A stretch of 61,005 nucleotides of DNA, from the IMG/VR virus record IMGVR_UViG_3300046796_000499, positions 1-61,005 of that record. One strand, given 5' to 3'. Origin of the DNA: a virus. The translations under genes and the position numbers were made by a program. The notes beneath the pieces are model-generated. The model worked only from the letters and a program-made list of their open reading frames with translations. It had not been told where the DNA came from and searched no databases. Positions 48,730 to 55,589 of the stretch are shown here, piece after piece (the first letter of the stretch is position 1; the number at the start of each line of letters is the position of its first letter).

Positions 48730-48997
48730 CGTCCGGATCGTCACCCTCCGCATCACCCGGGTCTCGGACGGTCTGGCGATTTTCGGGGGACGCCCGGCGC
48801 TGCTGCGTTTCCCAGGCATCGAACTCCCTCACCGCCTCGCTGGCATGCTCGCCCGCGAGGATGGCCATCGAGCGAGGCACGCTGTAGCTCGGCGGAGGCT
48901 CGGCCACCACCTGCTCCAGGCACTGCAGATACACCCGCTGCCAGAACACCCGCCGGCGCTGCTGGTGGACGTCCAGCTCGAAATCGTCCCCGCTCAT
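48710..48997 (-). CDS. Unknown protein (95 aa)
   Basis: ATG 48997 overlaps the preceding stop as ATGA. The product, MSGDDFELDVHQQRRRVFWQ onwards, is helical with an acidic C-terminus. It is not recognised. Confidence 0.6.
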   Translation of the reverse strand: MSGDDFELDVHQQRRRVFWQRVYLQCLEQVVAEPPPSYSVPRSMAILAGEHASEAVREFDAWETQQRRASPENRQTVRDPGDAEGDDPDDGYLGR

Positions 48998-49650
48998 GGC
49001 TGGACTCCAAACAAGGTCTCCTGGGCCAATCGCTGGACCGCGATCTCGCAATACTTCTCGACCAGCTCGATGCCGACGTATCGCAGGCCGCGGTCCTTGC
49101 AGGCCTTGGCGACGGGCCCCGAGCCCATGTAGGGATCCACGACGGTCTTGGCGTCGGGGAAGAAGCCGAGGCACCAGGACATCAGGGCGACAGGTTTTTG
49201 CATCGGGTGCAACACGCGAGCCGCGTTCTCCGAGGCGCGCAGAACTCCCGACCACTGATGACGAAACAGGCGCACCGTTTGAAACGGCGTTCCTCTGGTC
49301 CACGCGAGCTCCAGATCGGTCACGCTGCCGCTCGCAACACGGTCCCAGCCGAGCCAGCACGGGCTATCAGGCAGCCTGCTGGCGAAGTGATTCGCGCCCC
49401 AAAGAACCTCCCCGTGAGCCACGTCCAGCAGCGGCTCCGGATCGAAGGGTTCATCATCGCCGATGACCCGGATGTGACCCGGGTCGTTTGAGCGGCGGCC
49501 GCGGCCGCGCTGGCTCGTGTCCAGGTCGCGCCCCCACGGCGGATCGGTCAGCATTAGATCGAAGCTCCCGAGCAAGGGCAAGATCTCCCGGCAGTCACCG
49601 TGATAGATCGTGATGCCGCCGTGGTCGTAGTAGGGCTTGGGCAGGCTCAC
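48994..49650 (-). CDS. DNA methyltransferase (DPPW, motif order IV then I)
   Basis: GTG 49650 overlaps the preceding stop. The 218-residue protein has the catalytic DPPW (36-39) before the AdoMet-binding DPYMGSGP (172-179), the beta-class order of N6-adenine/N4-cytosine DNA methyltransferases. The region between, including DLELAWTRGTPFQTVRLFRH, would carry target recognition. No restriction enzyme is adjacent, so it may protect phage DNA from host restriction. It is unlike the NPPF enzyme at 28210-28830 in motif order. Confidence 0.85.
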   Translation of the reverse strand: MSLPKPYYDHGGITIYHGDCREILPLLGSFDLMLTDPPWGRDLDTSQRGRGRRSNDPGHIRVIGDDEPFDPEPLLDVAHGEVLWGANHFASRLPDSPCWLGWDRVASGSVTDLELAWTRGTPFQTVRLFRHQWSGVLRASENAARVLHPMQKPVALMSWCLGFFPDAKTVVDPYMGSGPVAKACKDRGLRYVGIELVEKYCEIAVQRLAQETLFGVQP

Positions 49651-49880
49651 CCGTAGGCCTCCTCGGGCAGCTCGCCCGTGCTCACCCAGGCCCGGACCTG
49701 GTCCTCGTACTGCCGCCGCATCGGTGAGCCCACGATGCCCGCATAGGGCCCCGAGGGGCCCAAGGGGAAGGTCAGTCCCGCCACGCGCCGCGCCTTGCCC
49801 TGGGACCGCACCCAGAACGATAGGCCCCGCTCGCCCCAAGAGGCGAACCGCACCGGCGGGCGATAGGACTCAAGGTGCAT
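49647..49880 (-). CDS. Unknown small protein (77 aa)
   Basis: ATG 49880 with GGAGAGG upstream gives MHLESYRPPVRFASWGERGL. A Trp/Gly-rich beta segment (LSFWVRSQGKARRVAGLTFP) and a C-terminal helix are visible. It overlaps its upstream neighbour by 11 nt. It is not recognised. Confidence 0.6.
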   Translation of the reverse strand: MHLESYRPPVRFASWGERGLSFWVRSQGKARRVAGLTFPLGPSGPYAGIVGSPMRRQYEDQVRAWVSTGELPEEAYG

Positions 49881-50859
49881 CGAGGAGCCTCTCCACCTCC
49901 GCCCGTGCGCCCTCGATCTCCTCCCCCAGCTCGTCCGCGATGCCGCCGAGCACGTCGCGAAAGAGCTCGACCCGAGCCGAGAGCTGCCGATAGGCGTCCG
50001 CGCGAGTGACCACGCTGCGCTCCTGGCGCTGGGCGAGCGGAGTGCCCGCGCGAAATTCGGAGACTTCCTTTTTGAGCTCTGCCAACTGCAGCTGGAAGGA
50101 CGCCCGCGCCGCCTTGCCCGCCGCCTGCAGGTTGTCGGATGAGCCCGTGATCGTGAGCACGTTGATCTCGCACTTCGGCGCGAGCCGCTCCACCACGCTC
50201 CGGAGCGCGTGCAACACCGGCAGCTTGCTGCCATGGACGAAATACAGGCCGCCCGTGGTTTGCCGGAGGCTCACCGCGCCGAGCAACTGGTCCCGCGTCG
50301 TCCCATGCATCGCGTTCACCAGGATCGCGCCCAAATCGCTCGTGTTCAAGTACGAGCGGGTTTCGGCGAACTTTTCCTCCACCTCCCGTGCAAGAGGCAT
50401 CACCAGTGCGAGCGCCTCGGCCGGCGCCTGGAATTTCCAGTCGAGCTCCGGAGCGGGCCGCTCGGGGTGCCGCTCGCGCCGCCGCTCCACCATGATCTCC
50501 ATGGGATCGGCCACGACCGTGGCCGCGTGCACGTGCTTGAGTTTGCCCGGCTGGGCCGGGTCCGGGCTCTCGAGCACCAGCGCCCAGCCCTTGGCTACCT
50601 TGCGCATCAGCACGTTGGGCTTGCCCACCTGCACCTGGTGCACCGCCGTGGTCAGGCTCGCGCTGTGCCGCGGATCGCGAGACATCGCCGCGCCTAGCCC
50701 TGCCTCACCGAGTGCCGCCCGCAGTGCGGTCCGCTCGATGCGTACCCCGGCAAGGGACCAGAACACGAGCGCGCCGATCGTGCGGTGGCCGCCGGAGGCG
50801 AGGAAATCCCCGAGGTGCGAAAGGGTGTGGTTGGAGGTGTCGAGCGATTGGGCTGCCAT
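49870..50859 (-). CDS. Unknown protein in the MoxR-VWA neighbourhood (329 aa)
   Basis: ATG 50859 has a stem-loop/GAAAG leader. The 329-residue protein starts MAAQSLDTSNHTLSHLGDFL, has an alpha/beta N-terminal half (about 20-230, with GSKLPVLHALRSVVERLAPK) and a C-terminal coiled coil (about 255-329, SFQLQLAELKKEVSEFRAGT). I cannot assign a family with certainty. It heads the run of genes that leads to the methyltransferase and the MoxR and VWA genes, so it may be a third partner; that is inference. Confidence 0.65.
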   Translation of the reverse strand: MAAQSLDTSNHTLSHLGDFLASGGHRTIGALVFWSLAGVRIERTALRAALGEAGLGAAMSRDPRHSASLTTAVHQVQVGKPNVLMRKVAKGWALVLESPDPAQPGKLKHVHAATVVADPMEIMVERRRERHPERPAPELDWKFQAPAEALALVMPLAREVEEKFAETRSYLNTSDLGAILVNAMHGTTRDQLLGAVSLRQTTGGLYFVHGSKLPVLHALRSVVERLAPKCEINVLTITGSSDNLQAAGKAARASFQLQLAELKKEVSEFRAGTPLAQRQERSVVTRADAYRQLSARVELFRDVLGGIADELGEEIEGARAEVERLLDAP

Positions 50860-50867
50860 GATTGCGT

Positions 50868-50898
50868 TTCTCTTTCTGGGGGCCGAGTCGCCCCAATT
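50868..50898 (-). promoter_or_regulatory. Stem-loop/GAAAG leader
   Basis: The minus strand shows AATT, GGGGC, a 6-nt loop GACTCG, GCCCC (50879-50883 with 50890-50894), then CAGAAAGAGAAACGC before ATG 50859. Confidence 0.66.
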
Positions 50899-50965
50899 GG
50901 GTGGCGGCCGAGGGAGTTTTTTCCCGGACCGTCCAGTAAAATGATGTCACGCCGCGGGCGGGAAA

Positions 50966-51274
50966 TCAACCGACGGGCGGGAAATGCAACGGGTCGAGAT
51001 AAGCGCGCTCGGCCTGCTGCTCCTGCTCGAGCGCGAGGTGCAGTTCCATTTCGGCGAACTTGTCGCCCCCCTGCTCGTGGTAGCGGCCGATCGCCTCGCG
51101 GGCGATCTCCCGCGCCCGCACCGCCTGGGCCCGGCGCTTTCGGCGCTCGAAAAACTCGAGGATCGCCGTGTCGTCCGCGCGCACTCGGTCGGGCTCCGCT
51201 GCCGCCGGCGCGATCGTCGTTGCCTGATAGTCCACCGCCAGCGTCTGGCGTCCCACTTTGGTTTGATTTGCCAT
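50966..51274 (-). CDS. Unknown protein (102 aa)
   Basis: ATG 51274 (MANQTKVGRQTLAVDYQATT) is preceded by GCCGTTCCTGGGGGCA, a 16-nt sequence also found before the metzincin lipoprotein. Residues 40-100 form charged helices (EFFERRKRRAQAVRAREIAR). The frame is open upstream to 51562 with fairly protein-like composition, so a longer form starting at GTG 51562 cannot be excluded. It is not recognised. Confidence 0.55.
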   Translation of the reverse strand: MANQTKVGRQTLAVDYQATTIAPAAAEPDRVRADDTAILEFFERRKRRAQAVRAREIAREAIGRYHEQGGDKFAEMELHLALEQEQQAERAYLDPLHFPPVG

Positions 51275-51639
51275 CGTGCCCCCAGGAACGGCTGCGCTCC
51301 GGAACGGCTTGAGTTTTTTATGCCGGTCGATTTCTTTCAAGATCAGATCGGGACGGTCGTTCACCTCGGCATGGACGCGCTGCTGGTCACCATCCCCAAG
51401 GCCCCCAGGGTCCCTCACGATTTTCAGGCGCTTCTTTGCTTCCAAGTTCCCCAAACACGCGTTCAGATTCGCCGATGCGCCGAGACCGCTGCTCGCCTGG
51501 ACGCCGTCGATCTGGAAGGCACGACCCAAGCAGATCAACTCGGTTGATCCCTCGCGACCCACCTACCCGAAGCGGCATCCCTCTCTGCCTCCCTGGGGTC
51601 CCCTTTAGGGGCTCGACTCTATGACTCGGCGGCAGCCGA

Positions 51640-51681
51640 GGGGGGTCCCAAGGGGTGGGGGAAGGGGGGAGGGGATCGGGG
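51640..51681 (+). other. Predicted G-quadruplex-forming cluster
   Basis: Six runs of 4-6 G, at 51640-45, 51652-55, 51657-61, 51664-69, 51671-74 and 51678-81, are separated by loops of 6, 1, 2, 1 and 3 bases. This density exceeds the usual G4 pattern and lies outside any gene. Confidence 0.6.
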
Positions 51682-51792
51682 CCCCTCCCCCGGAGCGCGA
51701 CCAGCGCGACTGGAACGCTGCTAGCCCAACGCCCAGATCCGGATCCATTTCCAGTGGGGGTGCTGTCAAGATGGGTTGTTTCGGACCTGGGC

Positions 51793-51823
51793 AAACTGGG
51801 CTGATTAACCCAGTTTTCATTTT
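51793..51823 (+). terminator. Hairpin with T-rich 3-prime side
   Basis: AAACTGGG (51793-51800), loop CTGATTAA, CCCAGTTT (51809-51816), then TCATTTT. It may be an intrinsic terminator or attenuator on the plus strand, upstream of the membrane protein gene. Confidence 0.5.
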
Positions 51824-51909
51824 AGTTCACCCCTCAGGGTGGGGGCTAAAGCCCCCAAATTGCAGGCTATTGGGTACGGGCCTACTGCTCCGAAATGCTA
51901 CACTGCAGC

Positions 51910-52419
51910 ATGTTGCCCCTCTGGATCGCTGCCTCGCTGCCACTGGTTCCGTGGTTTCGGGACGAGTCGCTCTGGATTGCCGTCTCGAATCTGGTCCTCG
52001 TGGCGCTCGTGGCCATTCTGGCCGTCCGCAATGAACACCTCGGACGCATGCTCGGGCGAGCCACGCGCAAGCTTTTGGTCGGCAAGCGCACGAACAAGGC
52101 CGTGCGCTACGCGCTCAAGGTCACGGTCCATCAGTACCACTCGCTGCGGCGCAAGTTCGACCGGCGCCGCCCGCTGGTCGCGCCCACCCCGGTCGCCTCC
52201 CGCCCGCCGCCGGCTGCGTTCATCATGCCCCCGCCGCTCGATCTCGCCCCGCCGGCGGGAGACGAGCCCTCGAGCTGGAGCGATTCGGGCCTGCTCACCG
52301 CGCACCGCCCGAGCACCCTGCCGCCCGATGACACCGGCACGCGCGAGATCCGGCTGACCGACACCCAGCCGCTTCCGATCGATCAGCGGCTCATCAAGCT
52401 GAGCCGCACCCCGCACTGA
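51910..52419 (+). CDS. Membrane protein with basic cytoplasmic and Pro-rich tail (169 aa)
   Basis: I use ATG 51910 (MLPLWIAASLPLVPWFR); ATG 51895 is an alternative, and neither has a clear ribosome site. Two hydrophobic segments (about residues 1-15 and 21-40, LWIAVSNLVLVALVAILAV) are followed by a strongly basic helix (RMLGRATRKLLVGKRTNKAV) and a Pro-rich disordered tail. It is near the lysis genes, so a holin- or antiholin-like role is possible but unproven. Confidence 0.6.
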   Translation: MLPLWIAASLPLVPWFRDESLWIAVSNLVLVALVAILAVRNEHLGRMLGRATRKLLVGKRTNKAVRYALKVTVHQYHSLRRKFDRRRPLVAPTPVASRPPPAAFIMPPPLDLAPPAGDEPSSWSDSGLLTAHRPSTLPPDDTGTREIRLTDTQPLPIDQRLIKLSRTPH

Positions 52420-52426
52420 AAAGACG

Positions 52427-52464
52427 AACGGCGCCCCCCCGGGACGAGCAGGGGAGCGCCGTTT
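52427..52464 (+). terminator. Hairpin after the plus-strand membrane gene
   Basis: AACGGCGC (52427-52434) pairs with GCGCCGTT (52456-52463), extended by CCCC/GGGG with one bulge. A short TTTGAAAAG follows. It lies directly after the stop at 52419. Confidence 0.6.
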
Positions 52465-52479
52465 GAAAAGTTAGAGAGA

Positions 52480-52524
52480 GGGAGCGTTGGGGGCCGGGGG
52501 GGGACAGCCTCGCGCAACGCTCCC
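52480..52524 (-). terminator. Hairpin after the holin candidate
   Basis: GGGAGCGTT (52480-52488) pairs with AACGCTCCC (52516-52524) across a 27-nt loop. On the minus strand TCTCTCTAACTTTTC follows, so it may end the holin transcript. Confidence 0.6.
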
Positions 52525-52592
52525 CCCCAGAAACACCATGGCCCCAGGCGCTCGTCCTGGCAATCGCCAAACGTTCACCCCTCGGGGTCTGC

Positions 52593-52931
52593 TCAGCTGC
52601 CCCTGGGTGGTTCGATACCCGGCAGGGTCGTCCGATCGGGGGTGGAGGCCTCGCGCGCCTGCTGGATGAGCGCGCGGGCTTTCTCCTCGGTCAGCTTCGG
52701 GTTGTTTGCCCGCAGCGTCGCCACCGCCCAGGCGTCCACCGTCTCGGATGCGACGTTGCCCGCGAAGCTCTGGCCGAGCTCGTTGGCCTCGGTGTGCGCC
52801 TGGGCCGCCTCCGCCTCCCAACGGTGCTGACGGCTCTGCAGCCACGCCCGGATCGCTCCCGCCACCACCGGCACCAGCGCCAGCAGTGCTGCCGTCACCC
52901 CCGGCCCGATGCTTTTCCAAAATTCGCCCAT
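52593..52931 (-). CDS. Holin candidate (LLH-type, one membrane segment)
   Basis: I use ATG 52931 (MGEFWKSIGPGVTAALLALV); ATG 52940 is possible. Residues 8-27 are hydrophobic (IGPGVTAALLALVPVVAGAI), followed by an Ala/Glu helix and a C-terminal segment (AVATLRANNPKLTEEKARAL) reminiscent of the LLH-type holins. It lies 58 bases from the divergent endolysin gene. The pairing with an endolysin is the main support; holin homology is moderate. Confidence 0.6.
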   Translation of the reverse strand: MGEFWKSIGPGVTAALLALVPVVAGAIRAWLQSRQHRWEAEAAQAHTEANELGQSFAGNVASETVDAWAVATLRANNPKLTEEKARALIQQAREASTPDRTTLPGIEPPRGS

Positions 52932-52989
52932 GGTTTCCATTGTACCATCGCGGAACAAATCGGCCGTTCACCCGCAAGGGGATTTGACT

Positions 52990-53784
52990 ATGCCCAAGAC
53001 GATCCAACCGACTGCCCCCGATCCGGATATCGAGCAGCTCCAGCGCACGCTCCAGCGCCTCGGCTATGGCCAGGGCATCCAGGTCACCGGCTACCCGAGC
53101 CAGGAGCTCTGGAGTGCCGTGGCGCTCTTTCAAATGCAGCACCTCGGGCCCTCGAGGCTACCGCTCGAGCCCGACCGCATCGTGGGCCAGTCCACCTGGT
53201 GGGCCCTGGCGAACCCGTCCGGGCCGCTGCAGCGCTCGGGCTATGCCCTGGCGCTCTCGCCCCGTGACCAGCTCACCCCGGGCCGCCTGGCGCTGCAGGA
53301 GGCTTTCGTGGCCGAGTACCGCAAGGACGTCCACGAGGAGCCGGACGGCAGCAACCGGGGCCCGCAGATCGACTCCTATTGGGGCAACACCGGCCTGCTC
53401 GGCCAGTCGTGGTGCTGCGCTCTGGTCTCCACCCTGCTCTTGCGCGCGCTCGGCCACTACCCGCTCGGCTACCATCACACCAGTGTCTCGGGGATGGTGG
53501 CCTGGGCCAAGGCCCACGATCGGCTGACCCGGGTGCCCAAGCCGATGGATATCTGGGCCATCGTCCATGCCGATGGCACGGGCCACACCGGCGTTGCCCC
53601 CGCGATCGATGACCTGGCGAGCGTGTTTGCGACCTTCGAAGGCAACTGTGGAAACCGTCTCAAACACGGGCGCCGGCAGTTTGCCGACGCCCTGTTTTGG
53701 ATCGACCCGTTCCAGGACGAGCAGCCCCCCCTCTATCAACGTTTGCCCGAGCTCGAACAGCTCGCCGCCCAGGCCACGCGCTAA
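52990..53784 (+). CDS. Endolysin: PGBD + CHAP-like hydrolase
   Basis: ATG 52990 with AAGGGGA upstream gives 264 residues. Residues about 13-80 form a peptidoglycan-binding domain (DIEQLQRTLQRLGYGQGIQV, then ALFQMQHLG). The rest looks like a CHAP/NlpC-type hydrolase: GQSWCCALVSTLLLRAL holds the candidate catalytic Cys (about 143), GHTGV the His (about 199) and FEGNCGN the third residue. It would cleave wall peptides at lysis. There is no signal peptide, so it depends on a holin. Confidence 0.82.
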   Translation: MPKTIQPTAPDPDIEQLQRTLQRLGYGQGIQVTGYPSQELWSAVALFQMQHLGPSRLPLEPDRIVGQSTWWALANPSGPLQRSGYALALSPRDQLTPGRLALQEAFVAEYRKDVHEEPDGSNRGPQIDSYWGNTGLLGQSWCCALVSTLLLRALGHYPLGYHHTSVSGMVAWAKAHDRLTRVPKPMDIWAIVHADGTGHTGVAPAIDDLASVFATFEGNCGNRLKHGRRQFADALFWIDPFQDEQPPLYQRLPELEQLAAQATR

Positions 53785-55583
53785 AGCTGGTAGCCCTGCA
53801 CCCGTAGGCTCGAGACCGGGTTGGCGTTGTAGCCCGCACCCGGAACCAAAAACCGCAGCGCCAGCAGGGTGGAGCCCGCCGCCGCGATGGCGTCGTAATT
53901 GTCATTTCCGCGCAACGGGACCCAGACATCGTGTGTCTCGAGCAGGTTCAACGTGCCGCCCGAGTCGTTGCGCATTTGCCGAGTGCTGTAGGCCAGGGTC
54001 ACCACCACCCCGCCGATGTCCGCGCGGAGCTGCGATTCGGTGAGCGCCTTGGCGGTGAGGATGGAGTGAACCACCTGCAGCTCCAGCAATACCCCCGCCG
54101 CGGTTTTGGGGATCCCCGGGCCGCCCGCCGAAATCGTGGCCACTTGGGAATGCTCGCTCGCCGGGTTGGCCAGCGCGTCATCGGTGAAGGCCCCCGGATC
54201 GATGTTCACCAAGAGAGTGAAGTTCGGGCCCGGGGCGTTGGCTCCCGCGTAGGTCACCGAACGGGTGGGCCAGATGTATTTTTGGTCCACGCTCGAACCG
54301 CTCGGGGGATACACGTCCGTCCCCGCCGTGCCGACCGCGGCGTAACAGACCACCTGCCCCCAGGCCCCGGTGGTCTCGCCGAAATGCACCGGCAGCACCG
54401 TGGGCTCGATGATGCCGTTTTTATGGATGTTCCCGCCGCCGTCGGGACCGTTGAGCACGACCAAGATCCCGCGCGGCCCTTGCGGGTAGCGCCCCGCCTG
54501 CCGGAGGCGGGTGGTGTCGTTGGCCGGGAGCGAGGCCTGGCTGTAGCGGACCCAGCGTGGATAGCCCCTCGGAAAGAACGCCCCGAGCGTAATGACCGTA
54601 TCGGCCACGAGCGCGAACGCCCCCGAGCGCACGGTGGCCGTTTCGAAATTGAAGCCGTTGAAGCTCGCGCCCGGGGCCGTGGTGTCGTTGAACAGGGCGA
54701 GCGAGGGGGACGGGTCGTTCCTCCGGATCTGCCCGCCGCTCCAGTAGCCGGCGAAATGGCTGCGGTAGTAGCCCCGCAGCCGTCGACCGTTCACCCCCGC
54801 CGAAGCTTGCGGGGTAAATTCTGCCTCGTAGAGCGGGGTGCGCACGACCGCCGCGCCCACGGGAGCACCGAACGGGTGGCGCGTGCCCCACTCGCACCGA
54901 TCGGTGGTGAGCGGGCGAATGTCGAACAGGTCGGAGTCGGCAAAGGAGGTGGCATCGGTGCGGACGTGCACAGCCGCCAGCGGCATCCAGTTGGCATCGA
55001 TGTCCGGGATGCCGGCGCCCTGCACCCCGCGCCGGATGCGGAAGGTGAAGGCGCTCGCCTGCACCTTGTTCACGAGCTGAGGATTGAATACCTGGAGCAC
55101 CTCATCAAAAACTTGCCGGTTGGCCTGCTGCGCCACCGCATCGGCCGCCACCTGGCACTCGATGATATCCCACCTGACCCCCGGGCCCGCGTTGGCCAGG
55201 AAGGTGAGCTGGGCCGGGTCATTCAGCCCAGGGGAAAAGCCGAAAATCCACGGGGTATCGTTCGCCGTCAGGCCCGCGCGCACCGGCTGGTAGAAGGCCG
55301 CGCCGCCCGGATCGACCGCGCAAAACGTGGTGCCGGGCCGCACCATCAGACCACTCAGGCACTGGTGAGCCACCTCATCGGTCGGCACTGCCGCGTCCGC
55401 GATCGATTCATAGGCGGAGTGCGTGCCTGGATTGCTGTAGAAACCGCCGGCGAGCTTGGGGGCCGTGAGCCAGCGGGCGATTTCCCCCGAGCGCTGGGCC
55501 TCGAGGCTCTGCAGATCGAGGATATCCACCGGCTCGGCGCGTTCATCGATGGCAATTAAAATGCTCTTGTTACCGCTGCTCAT
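53781..55583 (-). CDS. Tail fibre or baseplate-attached virion protein (600 aa)
   Basis: The 600-residue protein starts MSSGNKSILIAIDERAEPVD. It has a structured N-terminus (about 1-250) and beta-rich C-terminal segments (QVVCYAAVGTAGTDVYPPSG, GPNFTLLVNIDPGAFTDDAL), as in fibre-like or baseplate peripheral proteins. It is the last gene of the baseplate run and ends tail-to-tail with the endolysin (stops overlap at 53781-53784). The receptor role is inferred from place and composition. Confidence 0.65.
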   Translation of the reverse strand: MSSGNKSILIAIDERAEPVDILDLQSLEAQRSGEIARWLTAPKLAGGFYSNPGTHSAYESIADAAVPTDEVAHQCLSGLMVRPGTTFCAVDPGGAAFYQPVRAGLTANDTPWIFGFSPGLNDPAQLTFLANAGPGVRWDIIECQVAADAVAQQANRQVFDEVLQVFNPQLVNKVQASAFTFRIRRGVQGAGIPDIDANWMPLAAVHVRTDATSFADSDLFDIRPLTTDRCEWGTRHPFGAPVGAAVVRTPLYEAEFTPQASAGVNGRRLRGYYRSHFAGYWSGGQIRRNDPSPSLALFNDTTAPGASFNGFNFETATVRSGAFALVADTVITLGAFFPRGYPRWVRYSQASLPANDTTRLRQAGRYPQGPRGILVVLNGPDGGGNIHKNGIIEPTVLPVHFGETTGAWGQVVCYAAVGTAGTDVYPPSGSSVDQKYIWPTRSVTYAGANAPGPNFTLLVNIDPGAFTDDALANPASEHSQVATISAGGPGIPKTAAGVLLELQVVHSILTAKALTESQLRADIGGVVVTLAYSTRQMRNDSGGTLNLLETHDVWVPLRGNDNYDAIAAAGSTLLALRFLVPGAGYNANPVSSLRVQGYQL

Positions 55584-55589
55584 ATTCTC

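Larger units (their letters stand above)
51590..51909. other. Gene-poor divergent region with G-tracts and palindromes (candidate origin or regulatory hub)
   Basis: This stretch between minus- and plus-strand genes holds no convincing gene. It has a cluster of six G-tracts (51640-51681), a 10-bp stem GGGGGAGGGG/CCCCTCCCCC (51665-51674 with 51682-51691), CCCC-TTTA-GGGG (51600-51611), AAACTGGG/CCCAGTTT with a T-rich end (51793-51816) and GGGGGC-TAAA-GCCCCC (51841-51856). The right half is locally AT-richer than the rest of the window. These are features of a replication origin or control region. Confidence 0.5.

Noticed and set aside
51321-51547. Plus-strand frame beginning MPVDFFQDQIG opposite the upstream extension of the 102-aa gene
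   Set aside because: No ribosome site, no domain, and it lies antisense to an equally plausible minus frame. I cannot choose, so neither was annotated as a separate gene.
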